DNA from: Saprolegnia diclina VS20
Lineage: Eukaryota; Oomycota; Saprolegniomycetes; Saprolegniales; Saprolegniaceae
Reading direction: 5' to 3'
Length of the DNA: 42,232 bases
Assembly: GCF_000281045.1 (NCBI RefSeq)
Contig: NW_008246080.1
Coordinates: forward strand, 394,278-436,509
The notes beneath the pieces were generated by a model that saw nothing but the letters and a program-made list of their open reading frames with translations, was not told the origin of the DNA and did not search any database. Position numbers and translations under genes: made by a program. This document shows, one piece after another, positions 27,970-39,160 of the stretch (positions are counted from its first letter, which is position 1; each line of letters opens with the position of its first letter).

Positions 27970-30216
27970 TTAAATGCGCTTGATCTCGGTCACGGTGCGC
28001 TTGAGAATGTCATGCGACACGAGGTCGTCGTCATCGCCACTGGCCAACGAAGGGAGCGGTAGGATCGTAACGCTGGCGTACGTCCCGCCGGCCACGCCTT
28101 TCGAGAGCTGGCCCGGGTTGATGCACAACGTGTCTTGGACGCTCTATATCGCAATCAGAAATGAGTGCGTTGGCGGAGGGTCGTATTCGTACGCCGCAAA
28201 AGCGGTTCAGAACCGACGGCAGCACGAGGATATCGGGCGTCAATGGCATCTCGTACTGCGCCATGTACTTGAGGTCGAGCGGTGTCTCGGCCGTCGACGG
28301 AAACAGCGGGAAAAAGCTAATTCCATGAATCTTTCAATGTATCAAGTCCACGCGTGTACCTTTTCTGGCGCAGCACTTGCTCCGAGAGGCGAATGAGGCG
28401 CTGCTGCGAATGGTTTTGCGCGCTACGGTCCACCATCACGTCAAGCCTCGTCGGATAAAACACACAACGGACCGGTGCAGCTCGGCGCCGCCAAGCTCCA
28501 AGAGAATATCCGACGACGTGACGCCAAACACGGTCCCATGGACGGCAAACGTGCACGGATTCGACATCAAGTGCACGCGCTACATACATCGCCTTTATAC
28601 ATCCGAGGATAGGAGGATACGAGGATACCTTGTTGTAGCTGCTCGAGTCGAGTGCCTCCATAGTCTTCTTGCGATCGAACGGCGGCTGCGGGTACACGTA
28701 CGCGTGGTTGACGTCGCGCAACGACGGAATGAGCACGACTTGGAGATTCGGCACGGCCGCGAGTAGCTGGTTGATGCGGGCCATGACTAGGCAGGTTAGT
28801 CGAACATGAGGACAAGGTTTAGGGTTGCGTCGCCATCAAGTGTCGTACTGTGCAAGAGAAAGATATCGTCAAAGGACACGAGCATGTCGTCGTACGTGGC
28901 AATGCCATCTTTGAAGCTAGCGTGGTTGGCGTCAATGAACGGCCCAATCTAACGCCAAGTTAGTTCTTGTGGTCCTATCACGAGAACGGGACGTACGAGG
29001 ATGACCACGTCGGGCTGCTCCTTCATTGCGACCGCAAACAGGTCTTGCAGCGGCTGGTAGTTGGCATCCGTGTTGGGCGTGAACGGCCCAGACGCGATAA
29101 AGAGGCGCACCGGGCCGCCGTGTGTGGCGTGGAGTGTCCGCAGCGTCGCCTTGGGCGTCGTTGGCAGCGGCAGCATACTCGGCTATTCCACTGCGTGTCG
29201 CCACGTCATAAGAAACATAGAAAGGACGTACGTCGATGACTTGGCGAACCGCCATCGGGTTGCGCAAATCGCTGTAGACACCCTCGACGGCTACAATCTA
29301 CAATGGACAAATATGGTCCATTCTAGTGGAGAGGTAGACCCAACGTACTTTGCCAGGAAACACTTCAAACGATGGCACTTGGCTCAGGTCGAGGAGCACA
29401 CGCTGCCCGCCGCAGTAGGGACGCGCGCCTTCGAGCTGCACGACGCTCGAGTTGAGTTTGCCTTCAGCGGCTTCGCACACGATGCGCCCGACCACCGTGA
29501 CCGTTGCTGGCGACGGATCCCCGATCGCGCCAAACTCCATGGTGGGGTGGGCGGCCGCGAGTGCCTCCTGGAATGCGACGAGCTGCGCATCGAGGGCGAT
29601 CGCTCGCTCGGCGCTCGGCGTGTACATAAAGTTGGACGACGACTGCATGTGCTTTTCGGGCGCCAGAAGCGCAATCTTGACGGCGGCCGCGTGCGTCGTC
29701 TCGGGCACCATCGCCTTGAGGGATGCGTTGAACGAGTCGACGACTTCGCCAGCGTTCTGCCGCCCCGCGTACTCGGCGGCCGACGGCGGCGACTGGAACG
29801 ACCTATCTTAGCATGAATACCTGCGTGCATGGCGGATGGGTGGCCGCGTACGAGGGCGAAAAGATGCCGGACGCTTTCTGCGCCTTGGCCTCCGGGCTCT
29901 GGAACGACGACGGCGGCGGGCGCTTCTTGGGCGTCTCGCTGAGCGGCTCGCGCTTGACGATCGACTTGGTCGGCGCCTTGGGCTTGGCCTTGGCCTTCTC
30001 GCTCAGCGTCGTGCGAAAGCCAGCAAGCGCGTCCTTCGTTGCCGTGCTCACGTTGGCGTTCATCGAGTAGGCGTCCCAGTGGTCGGCAAAGACGTCGCCC
30101 GAGACGCCGAACTCCAAGCACAAGGCCACGCACGTGTCGAGAGCGTCGTCCTCGAGGGCCAAGCTGCGGCTGCCAAAGGCAGCGGCGATCTCGTCCGCAC
30201 TCGCCCCTCCACGCAT
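27970..30216 (-). CDS. POLA2: DNA polymerase alpha subunit B (primase complex regulatory subunit)
   Basis: Ten exons: 30216-29852, 29802-29349, 29297-29232, 29182-28997, 28948-28849, 28786-28629, 28579-28473, 28422-28360, 28316-28193, 28143-27970. Introns 43-62 nt; 598 aa. It tethers the catalytic subunit and primase in the replisome. N-terminal helical domain (~1-80), disordered linker with KRPPPSSFQSPEAKAQ, SPPSAEYAGRQNAGEVVDSF, OB-fold (TVTVVGRIVCEAAEGKLNSS; RVLLDLSQVPSFEVFPGK), then the inactive phosphoesterase domain: VRLFIASGPFTPNTDANYQP, IGPFIDANHASFKDG, VVLIPSLRDVNHAYVYPQPP, NPCTFAVHGTVFGVTSSDIL, and C-terminal INPGQLSKGVAGGTYASVTI. Start at MRGGASADEIAAAFG; 20 codons upstream an in-frame Met with a possible 39-nt intron is an alternative. 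Confidence 0.95.
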
Positions 30217-31723
30217 CGCGGCCAAAACCCCAAAACGAAACTTACCTGAGAGGTCCCGCCAAAAGATTTTGGCCAATCGCCGTCGCGGATCGAAATACTG
30301 TCATACTACATATACGTATGCATTCTGGGAGGTTTGGATCTTGCTGCAAAAACGGCGGGAAATATCCCAACGTTGGATCCTCTGCCTCGACCAAGTAGAT
30401 TGAGGATCACACTAACGTCAAGGCCACGAGCTAGCACCAATGTCGTGCCAGGAGCAAGGCTTGCTGTAGGTACTACGACGCTCTGCGCTCGCCGTTGTTT
30501 GCGATGCAAAGGCTACAAAATGATCCTAACGAGATTTCGGACTCTGAGTGGCCATTCATCCCGCTGGGTTATTAAGAATACCGGTAGAGCTACTTCTCCT
30601 GCTGCGGAATCGTGACGCGACGGTGGTGCAGCTCGCGTCTTCTCACCAAAGTCGCACGCCTGTGGAAGCAATTGCTGAACGCAAAATCATTTACTTTACA
30701 TTACACGGCTAATTGCGACCGAGGACAAGTAATTCTCTATACTTACGCCAACGTGATGACACTGGGAGCTTGATTGCCGTGCGCCACGGAGCAACCTCTC
30801 AGCCAAACACACTCCGGTCCGATCTCTGCATCGCACCGTCAAGCTTCAAGGATCCACTGGCTGCAGAACCCAGTCGAACGCAGTATACCACAGTCCCATC
30901 CGGGGTCCTTTTCGGATTTCATTTTTGCGTACCGTTGGGCGATCTCCAAGCTCCATTTCTTGCCTCCTTGGGTCGACACGATCAAGCACGAAAGCCTCAC
31001 TCTGTTCTCGGGCTCGCTGGATCACAGGCCGATCACAGACAAGACGAATCAACATTGCTTGCAGGTTCCTTGAGGCCGTGCACCAAAGCTCGGGTGCCAC
31101 GCTTTGGTACTAAACCAGTAGCTTGGCTCTGTGAAGGCCCGTCGAGCAACCAGTATACCCTCGTGCCTGGCAGTCGTCGATCGAAGCGCTTCAACTTCGT
31201 GTTCGGCTGATCGCGGTTGTTGTGCACGTCGAGCACCCGAGTACGAGTCATTCATTGGTTTAAAAGCAAATGCAAACGTCGTGCGATTGGCCAATGCCCC
31301 ACAAAATGCGATGGCGCCGCTCACACAGACGGCCGAGACACAAGCCACCTGGTCGAACTCACGCATGTGTCGCTGCTGCACGCAGGACGGCACCGACTTT
31401 GCACCCGCTTCACGCGCCCGCTACAGCCGTCCTCGCCATTTCACCGACGCACAATATGTACCGGGTGCACCAACCACGCCAGCCAGCGAATCGGTAGGAG
31501 CCTACGCTGCGTCGGCCCAAGGTGCGTAGGACGTTCGATGATAGGCGTGCGAGGATCTCATCTTCGGCGATCAGCAGCTCAGTACCTCCCGTGACCTTGG
31601 CGAGTATTCGCCAAACTTTAAAAATGCATACAGCAACAGAGACATTGTTTTAAAGCGAGATATGCGACATGCTTGAAGCCGCCACCGCTTTCGAAGATCA
31701 ACATCCGGCCAGTTGCCAAGACG
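30217..31723. other. Intergenic, no gene recognised
   Basis: 1.5 kb between divergent POLA2 and kinase 2. Several open frames (30713-31210 +, 31131-31529 +, 31049-31393 -) have no recognisable domain and overlap each other on both strands. A palindromic ATTGGCCAAT at 31286-31295 could be a double CCAAT site. Confidence 0.4.
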
Positions 31724-33622
31724 ATGCCAACACCATGGGCTGAGAACGCCGACTTGGTGGCTCGCTTCCGCGCACTAGACAGCGCCGGCGTGGTCGGCAA
31801 CGCGCTCGTGCCGTCGTCGCCGCCGCCGCCGGCCACGGCGCGCCTCGACAGCTATGGCCTCGTGTGGCCGGACCTCACGGCGCTGGCCAAGGAGGCGCTG
31901 CTCTGGGACATGGGCTTTGTCCGCGCGAGCACGTTCCCGGACGACGTCGCCCAAGTATACACTGCGTGCGATGGTAACACCAACTCGGGCAGCTCGATGG
32001 CGTCGATCGCAGTCTCGGAAGCGGCCTTCTTGGCGTCGCAGGCGAATGCGACCGTGCGCACCTGCGCCGGCGCCAACGGCAACTACACGCGGCAAGAGAA
32101 CGCACATGGCATGTTCCTCGGTAAAGTCGTCAAGTGCGCCGTACCACTGCTGCCCGACACGACGCCCAACAGCTACGCGAGCATGTGGGCCCAGGACGGC
32201 CTCGACGCAACGACCGTGCCGGACCCGCGGCTCTGGCGCCACGAGTGGCACAGCATTGGCTTCCCGAGCTTTCTCCTCTTTGCGATCCATACGGTGCCTG
32301 CGCAGTTTACCGAGACCGCATGGGGCAAGTGCCCGGCGACGACTGCGCCCGGGTCGCTCATCGTCCCGTGCACGGTTTACAAGCCGGGCAACTTTTCGAG
32401 TCTGGTGTTTTCACCGCCGAACACCGAGTGGTGTCTCCCGCGCCCGTCGAGTGCCATGGACAAGTGGCTCACAGCGATCCACGATGCCAAAACGAACCGC
32501 GACGAGGTTAAGCCCGCCGTCTCGACGCTGACGATCGTCCTCATCGCCGTGCTCGCATTCTTGCTGCTGGGCGTGATCGCCTATGTCTGTCTACGCCGGC
32601 CACGCCGGCCACGCGGCGACCACGACGGCTCGCAGAGCCCCACGAGCAGCTACTACCACGCGACACGGCCGACGCTCGGGACAGGCTCGGGCCATGGCTC
32701 AAGCCAGGCCAAGCAGACCATCACCACGTCGTCCAAAGCGCTCAATGCGTTCCAAGAAGACCCGTATTTGTGCTCGAAGCGGCTGCCATACTCGTCGATC
32801 ACATACAGTCGCATGCTCTCGAAAGGCGCGTTTGGCGAAGTCTGGCTCGGTACGCTCACCGATACGTCGCCGCGCCCCGTCGCGATCAAGCGCATTCTGG
32901 ACGCCAAGCGCGCAGACGCGGCCGAGCTCGAGTGCTTTGCGGACGAGATTCGACTCATGGCGCTCTTCTCGCACCCCAACATTGTGCACTTTCTCGGTTT
33001 TGGCTGGAACACGCTGCAAAACATGTGCGCTGTCACCGAGTACCTCGCGAACGGCGACGTCTCGGGCTACTTGGCAGTTCATCGCGCTGTCGCGTACGAC
33101 GTCAAGATTGCGATTGGTCTCGGTGTATTGAATGCGGTCCAGTACCTCCACACGCTGGACCCGCCCGTGATCCACCGGGACTTGAAAGGTCGGAACGTGC
33201 TCTTGAGCGACGCGCTCGTTGCGAAATTGAGCGACTTTGGTATTTCCCGGCAGCGAATTGCAGATGAGACGATGACCGTGGGGGTCGGCACGGCGTTCTG
33301 GACGGCCCCCGAAGTGCTCCTCGGCCTCAAGTACGACGCGTCCGTCGACGTCTACTCGTTTGGCGTCATCATGACCGAGCTCGACACGCAGCACGCACCG
33401 TACGCGGATATCAAGGGCGTGCCGAGTATGCACATTGTACAAAAGGTCACGGGCCAAGACGGCGCGCCGGCGCCACTGCGACCGACGTTGACTCGTGACG
33501 CGCCTGCGTGGTTTGTGGCGACGGCCAATGCGTGCATGGAGCGAGACCCGACGCGGCGCCCAACGATCTCGGAGCTTCGCGACCGGTTCACCGACGCACT
33601 CCGCGCTGACGCGCATATCTAA
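31724..33622 (+). CDS. Ectodomain-TM-TKL receptor-like kinase, paralog 2
   Basis: 632 aa, single exon, from MPTPWAENADLVARFRALDS. The ectodomain (~1-260) shows LLWDMGFVRA, SSMASIAVSEAAFLAS, NYTRQEN, ASMWAQDGLD and six Cys (YTAC, RTC, VKC, GKC, PC, WC), with N-glycosylation sites (NAT, NYT, NFS). TM ~266-289 (TIVLIAVLAFLLLGVIAYVC), then RRPRRPRG. Kinase ~359-632 has SKGAFGEVWLGTL, VAIKRIL, HRDLKGRN, DFGISRQR and APEVLLG, all catalytic residues present. The kinase insert near the end (TGQDGAPAPLRP) is unique to this copy. It lies head-to-tail with kinase 3. Confidence 0.9.
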   Translation: MPTPWAENADLVARFRALDSAGVVGNALVPSSPPPPATARLDSYGLVWPDLTALAKEALLWDMGFVRASTFPDDVAQVYTACDGNTNSGSSMASIAVSEAAFLASQANATVRTCAGANGNYTRQENAHGMFLGKVVKCAVPLLPDTTPNSYASMWAQDGLDATTVPDPRLWRHEWHSIGFPSFLLFAIHTVPAQFTETAWGKCPATTAPGSLIVPCTVYKPGNFSSLVFSPPNTEWCLPRPSSAMDKWLTAIHDAKTNRDEVKPAVSTLTIVLIAVLAFLLLGVIAYVCLRRPRRPRGDHDGSQSPTSSYYHATRPTLGTGSGHGSSQAKQTITTSSKALNAFQEDPYLCSKRLPYSSITYSRMLSKGAFGEVWLGTLTDTSPRPVAIKRILDAKRADAAELECFADEIRLMALFSHPNIVHFLGFGWNTLQNMCAVTEYLANGDVSGYLAVHRAVAYDVKIAIGLGVLNAVQYLHTLDPPVIHRDLKGRNVLLSDALVAKLSDFGISRQRIADETMTVGVGTAFWTAPEVLLGLKYDASVDVYSFGVIMTELDTQHAPYADIKGVPSMHIVQKVTGQDGAPAPLRPTLTRDAPAWFVATANACMERDPTRRPTISELRDRFTDALRADAHI

Positions 33623-34459
33623 GCGGCACTTTAACTTAATTTGACATGGTAGGATTCTGTGCTAATATCACAAAAGGCTATACTTTGAATTTACGCTTGT
33701 GGGGGTAGGTCAACGCAAGGTTGCAGGTACATGCATGATCCTTGCGTCGTCGAGTCGTTAAACAGATAGTGAAGCGTGTGTAGCTGCATGAAGACTAACC
33801 TCTGGCATCGGCAGTATAATTTCGACGCATAAATATCAACTTGATGGGCAGCGAGTACCATCGAGGTATCAAGGGTCTCGGCTCCGGCGCTGGCAAATGA
33901 CATGAGTACCAGTATCTTCGGGTGGGATGCAGACGATCTCGTCGACGATCGATTTGGCTGGTTGGACGTAGTGGTACGAACCCAGCCCTCTCAGCCGTCG
34001 CTTCGGAAGTTACCCAAGGTGCCGCTGGTATCTACTGCTTCTCCTGGACCGATACTCCTACTGCTTGCATCGCCACCACTCGAGCGAGAAGGAGACAGCG
34101 GTGTTTCGGATGACAGGCCAGCGCAGCTCTCCGGCTTGGAGATGGCAGAAGGCGCCAGTTGGTACACGCCTGGGAATGTCGCCGCCCGCGGACCACCCAA
34201 TTGCGGCCACAGCGTCTCTTCGTCGGCCTTGAGTACATTGATCGTACAGGACATGACAAGGCGTCTCGTTGACCGGCGCGACGGCCGTTGCCGTTGAATC
34301 GAGCGGGTTTGTCGCTCCTGGATTCTGTTTTCGGGCCATGTTCTATGGATCTTGTGGCCAATGAAAACGCTGGTGAAGGAAATACGGCCACCGGATTGGT
34401 CGTTCGTTTTTTACAAATGCCAGAACAAACGGAAGAAAGGCCGCATTTGGCAATCCGCC
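33623..34459. other. Intergenic between kinases 2 and 3
   Basis: 837 bp, no gene recognised. A frame at 33902-34297 (+) has no domain I can see. The last 100 bp hold the CCAAT pair of kinase 3. Confidence 0.45.
34358..34399. promoter_or_regulatory. Inverted CCAAT-box pair upstream of kinase 3
   Basis: CCAAT at 34358-34362 and ATTGG at 34395-34399, starts 37 bp apart, ending 60 bp before the start codon at 34460. The arrangement repeats at kinase 5 with 36 bp spacing, so this is probably an inherited promoter element. Confidence 0.5.
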
Positions 34460-36292
34460 ATGGCCGCGACATGGCTCGAGAGCGCCGACCTGGTGGCCAA
34501 GATCCAAGCGCTCAAGGCTGCCAACGTCTCGGACGCGACCATCTGGAACCCCGAGTCGCCACCGCCAACGGTTGCAGCGCGGCTCGCGGCCTTGTCGCTG
34601 ACATGGGCCGACCTGGGCAACGCCGACAAGCAAGCCCTGCTCTGGGACATGGGCTTTGTGCGCACCACGACAGCCGACAACAACCAAGTCACGCAAGTGT
34701 ACACCAAGTGTAGCAACAGCGGTAGCGGTGACAGTATGGCGACAATTGCACTCTCCAAGGCAGCCTTTCTGCAGTCGCAGGCCGACGCGACGGTGCGCAC
34801 GTGCACGTCATCGGCCATCAACACGACGTACGTCCGTCAAGAAAACTCGAACGGCGGCAAGCTCGCACCCTTGACCAAGTGCATGGTTGCCAACGTGACG
34901 GGCGTCGCCGACAGCCACAGCAGCATGTGGGCGCAGGACGGGCAGGGCCTCAGCACGTACCCGCTCCCCAACATTATGCGCCACGCGTGGTCGATCAACG
35001 AGTTTTGGCTCATCTACGCGATCCACACGCAGACCGCCGGCGACGAAATCGGCTTTGGCTTTTGCGGGCCGTCGAGTACGCCTGGTGGGCTCACGATCCC
35101 GTGCCGAGTGTTTGACGGTAGCATGCCGCCGACAGGGTGGTGCCTCCCGACGCCGTCGGCGACGATGACGCAGTCGCTTGCCCAGATTGCACTTGCCAAA
35201 AAATCGACGCCAGCACCCACGCCAGCTCCCACGATTGGCAGCAGCAGTAGCAACCACACGGTGCTCATTGTCTGTCTAGTCGTTGGCGCGGTGCTCCTTG
35301 GTCTCGGCGCCTGGTGCTACATCCGGCGTCGGCGCAAGCAAACCACCGCCCACAGCGACTTTACGACGTACCGCTCCAACGCGCCGCGCGGTGCGACGGG
35401 CTCGCCGCCAACGTCTTACCAACCGATCGCCACGGCCTCGCACACGCTCAACGAGTTCCAGCGCGACCCGTCGCTGAGCCAAAAGCGCGTCCCGTACTCG
35501 GCTGTCACCTGCTCACGGCTCCTCTCAAAAGGTGCGTTCGGCGAGGTCTGGCTCGGCTCGTTCAACGGCCAAGTCGTCGCTATCAAGCGCCTTCTCGACT
35601 CCAAGCGGACGTCTGAGGCCGAGATTGAAGGCTTTGCCGACGAGATCCGGCTCATGGCGTCGTTCACGCACCCCAACATTGTCCGCTTTGTTGGCTTTGC
35701 CTGGGACTCGCTCCAGAACCTCTGCGCGGTCACCGAGTACATGCCCCAAGGCGACCTCCACACGTATTTGCAGTCGCATCTGCAGCTCCAGTGGCGGCGC
35801 CATGAGAAGATCAAGATTGCGCTCGGCATCGCCCACGCTCTTGCGTACCTGCACAGTCTCTCGCCTACGATCATCCACCGCGACCTCAAGAGCAAGAACG
35901 TGCTCATGGCAGCGGGCTGCGAAGCCAAGTTGAGCGACTTTGGCATCTCGCGCGAGCGCACACAAGACGAGACGATGACGGCGGGCGTCGGCACGATCTT
36001 TTGGACGGCGCCCGAGGTGCTGCTCGGCGAACACTACTCGGAGATGGCCGACATTTACTCGTTCGGCGTCGTGCTCTGCGAGATTGACACACGGGAAGCC
36101 CCGTACCCGAATATGAAGGCCGTGCCTCAGGTCGCAATGGTACACCGCATCACGAACGAAGGACTCCGCCCGGCGTTTTCAGAGTCGTGTCCGGCGCAGC
36201 TCCAGGTGATTGCCGCCCGCTGCCTCGACGCTGACCCGGCCATGCGACCGAGCGCAAGAGAACTCGTGGCAATATTTTCGGATTGGCGGTAA
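34460..36292 (+). CDS. Ectodomain-TM-TKL receptor-like kinase, paralog 3
   Basis: 610 aa, single exon, from MAATWLESADLVAKIQALKA. Ectodomain ~1-255 with LLWDMGFVRT, SMATIALSKAAFLQSQ, YVRQENSNGG, SHSSMWAQDGQGL, FDGSMPPTGWC and six Cys (YTKC, RTC, TKC, GFC, PC, WC). A Pro/Thr/Ala stalk, then TM ~267-288 (LIVCLVVGAVLLGLGAWCY) and basic RRRRK. Kinase ~348-610 has SKGAFGEVWLGSF, VAIKRLL, HRDLKSKN, DFGISRER and APEVLLG, all present. From 35435 on, the DNA is almost identical to kinase 5 (41673 on). It is convergent with the pseudokinase gene at 36862. Confidence 0.92.
   Translation: MAATWLESADLVAKIQALKAANVSDATIWNPESPPPTVAARLAALSLTWADLGNADKQALLWDMGFVRTTTADNNQVTQVYTKCSNSGSGDSMATIALSKAAFLQSQADATVRTCTSSAINTTYVRQENSNGGKLAPLTKCMVANVTGVADSHSSMWAQDGQGLSTYPLPNIMRHAWSINEFWLIYAIHTQTAGDEIGFGFCGPSSTPGGLTIPCRVFDGSMPPTGWCLPTPSATMTQSLAQIALAKKSTPAPTPAPTIGSSSSNHTVLIVCLVVGAVLLGLGAWCYIRRRRKQTTAHSDFTTYRSNAPRGATGSPPTSYQPIATASHTLNEFQRDPSLSQKRVPYSAVTCSRLLSKGAFGEVWLGSFNGQVVAIKRLLDSKRTSEAEIEGFADEIRLMASFTHPNIVRFVGFAWDSLQNLCAVTEYMPQGDLHTYLQSHLQLQWRRHEKIKIALGIAHALAYLHSLSPTIIHRDLKSKNVLMAAGCEAKLSDFGISRERTQDETMTAGVGTIFWTAPEVLLGEHYSEMADIYSFGVVLCEIDTREAPYPNMKAVPQVAMVHRITNEGLRPAFSESCPAQLQVIAARCLDADPAMRPSARELVAIFSDWR
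35435..35994 (+). repeat. Near-identical kinase-domain segment shared with 41673-42232
   Basis: Gap-free alignment at offset 6238 over 560 bp: 6 mismatches by manual comparison, five of them synonymous. Similarity drops at once 5' of 35435. Confidence 0.9.
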
Positions 36293-36861
36293 ATAGAATA
36301 GATGATTAGAAATGCAGTAGTTTCGAAAGACCAACTCTGTGCATGACAATAACGTTATTGGATATAAGAACCTCGCAATGTCATGTCAGCGCCCTGTGGG
36401 CGTCGCGCACGCATATGAACAAGGACGTAAGTGAAAGCCATTGGTGGGCAGCACCTAAAATGACAAAGTATTTTGTCCGGCACTGGCCAACCCTAGCCTC
36501 AACTGTCGCATCCGCTATACTAGTATATATGAACGTGTTTCGCGAAACCTTCATAATTACACAAAGACTTCGCATACGTAGAGACTAGCAGTATTCTTCT
36601 ACTTCATTCGCTCGCCGGGCCGTGGCTGCGCAGATGGCGACGCGGAGACTCGTCCGACTCGTCGGTCGTCGCCCTACGACGCTTTTGGCTGTGGGTGAGG
36701 CTCTGGACGCTGTGCATCTCAATCTGCGTTTCCAAAGTGCCCACGTGACACACTGCGACACATACGGCAACTCGTACAGCGACCTCGTACGGCGCGCTTG
36801 CCAATACCCTTGATTTGAGACACGACACAAATGACATGACGTACTATCGTACTCTAAGATC
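36293..36861. other. Intergenic between convergent kinases 3 and 4
   Basis: 569 bp, no gene recognised. It should hold both 3' ends. Confidence 0.45.
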
Positions 36862-38799
36862 TTAATTCTGCGTCAACACCCCGCCCGAGCCGCGGTGGTA
36901 GTGCAGGATCTTGGTGAGCTCGGCCGCCACCTCGGACGCGGTGGGGCGCTCGTCCGGGTCGGACAAGAGGCATTCGTCGGCGAGCTTGCGAATGTCGATG
37001 GGGCAGTGCCCGGTGAAGGACGGCCGCAGCCCCTTGGCGACGACGCGCGTGGCAATCGTCGCTGCGGGCAGCGGCACATCAGCGTACGGTCGCTTGTGCG
37101 TATCTAGACAATCCAAAACCTAAGACACGAGTTTGACGCGTGCAAGTGCGCGCGTACCGAGTTCGGCGAAAACACACCCCAGCGCGTACATGTCGGCCGC
37201 CGACGAATAGGCCTCGCCGCGGACGACCTCGGGCGCGGTCCAATACGTCACGTCGGGCGTGGCGACGTGGGTCGTGAGGCTAAAATTCGCGAGCTTGGCG
37301 TGTTCGTGCGACACGAGCAAGATATGGCGGCTTCGGAGGCGCGGGGCCAAGGCGCTGTGGTCGTGGAGGTACTGCAACCCCTGGGCAATGTCCAGGGCGA
37401 CGCTCATCTTGGCCTCCCACGACCACTCCGCTTGGTCGCTCAGGAAGGCTTCGAGCGTCCCGAACGCAAGGTACTCGGCAACGACGCAAAGACTCGCCTT
37501 GTCGTTCGGGTCGTAGCCAAAGCCGACAAACGCAGCGATACTGCGGTGCTTGAGCGAGCTCTGCAGCGCAATATTTTGAACAAATGTATCCAAGTTGACG
37601 TCAATCTCAGCGTACTTGACGACCACTGCTTGGTGGCTCAGGGCGCCGGCGACCACCGACGTCGAGAGCTGCGCCGTCGCGACAAAGTCCGCCATGTTGA
37701 CGCGCAGCGCTTGCACGGACGCAGAATTGAGCTGCGTGTGCGTACTCCATGCAACACAAATGGTGTGCGATGGACTCCGCGGCGTCTCGAGCGCATGGTA
37801 ACTCTGTGGCACCAACTCGATCGTGTCGCCGCGGGTGGTGGCGTACGTGATGGGCGGCTCGAACGGCTCAAACTGGATCTCACTGCGGCGCTGCTGGCGC
37901 TTCCGACGGCGGTAGACGAGGATGAGCAAGATGGCCAGGATAAGCCCGCCGACAATACCCACAATCGCGCCGACGAGTACGGCCGACGAGCTCTCCTCGG
38001 TCGTCGTTGCGGACGAAGGGCGTCCGGGTGACGGGTCGAGGTTCGGAGTAGCAGTCGTCGATGACGGCGCCGAGGTAGGGTTGGCGTACGCTTTGAGCCA
38101 CGAAGTCATGGCGGGCGAGAGCGTCGTGGGCTCGCAAAAGGACGCTGTGGTCGGGCGACTGCTGTACACGACGCAAGGAATCGTGAGTGCGCTGCGCTGC
38201 TTCTGGGCTTCGTCCGGGCAGTTGCCCCACGTCGCCTCGCGCCCGTAAGTTTTGGGAAGAGAGTGAATGGCGAGAATGACCCACGACTGCCCCGACTGCT
38301 GGTGCGACCACACCCGGGGCTCGGGCACGTCGCTCGCACTTAGTGCGTCTTGGGCATACATGGCCGACTGTCCATCGGGCACAGCGGACGCGCTCGCATC
38401 GATCGCACAGCGAATCGCAGGCGTGAGGCCCGGGCCGGACGCGACGTACTGCCGCGTGTAGTTGGTGTACGCAGTGGATGGACAGATCTGCGGCGACGTG
38501 CCGTCAAGCGAGAGAAACGTCGCCGGCGGAAAGAAGAGGTTGTCCATGGACGCCGAGCAGAGCGGGTAGACTTGGACAAGCTTATCGGCGCCGCTGACGG
38601 TGGCGACGACGAGGCCGAGGTCCCAGAGCACCGCTTGCTGCAAGAGCGTCGGAAGGCTGCCCCAAGAAAGCTTGAAGGGCGCGAGCTGCGCGAGTACCTT
38701 GGGATGGGACATGGTTGCGACGCTCGAGACTGCGTTGGCCTTGTAGAGCGCCTGGAAGCGGCTCACGTAGTCGGAGCTGTCGGCCGTCGCAGAGACCAT
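36862..38799 (-). CDS. Ectodomain-TM receptor-like pseudokinase, paralog 4
   Basis: Exons 38799-37158 and 37103-36862, a 54-nt intron (37104-37157) restoring FAELDTHKRPYADVP; 627 aa from MVSATADSSDYVSRFQALYK. The ectodomain has the family pattern (VLWDLGLVVA, NYTRQYV, SAMYAQDAL) and six Cys (YPLC, QIC, IRC, GNC, PC, FC). TM ~271-295 (LVGAIVGIVGGLILAILLIL), then YRRRKRQQRR. The kinase-like domain (~366-627) keeps the fold but not the catalysis: glycine loop LSTSVVAGAL lacks the G-x-G pattern, the VVVK Lys remains, HRDLKSxN reads APRLRSRH, and DFG reads NFS. So it is a pseudokinase, probably a co-receptor or scaffold for its paralogs. It is the only family member here with an intron. Confidence 0.9.
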
Positions 38800-39160
38800 C
38801 GTCGGCGAAATATAAAGTAAGTTGGATTCGAGCAGTCCGTCCTGATTGGTCCATCGATGCTCGAAAGACGAGATCCAACAACCTCGGCCACAACCTTGTG
38901 CAACGCCAACTGGCACCGAATGATAGGATGTTTTGCTGGCTATCTTGCAGGACATTTGTCGAGCCAGATAGGCTTCGCCACATCGCAAGCTAACCGTGTC
39001 TTCGCCCAGGTATAAGCGCCTTGGAGACAGAGTCTTGGGTGGCTTCCTTCTCTCGGAGCTAGAAAGGGCAATCTCATTTCGAAGTTCGAAGTGGATTTGA
39101 CACGCCAAAAGCGAAGTTGACATCCACTTCGAGAAAGCTGCCGACTTTGTTTTTATTTTT
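38800..39160. promoter_or_regulatory. Divergent promoter region, pseudokinase / multipass membrane gene
   Basis: 361 bp between two start codons. An ATTGG box at 38845-38849 lies 46 bp before the pseudokinase start, and tataaa at 38811 sits in its leader on the plus strand. Assigned by position. Confidence 0.4.
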
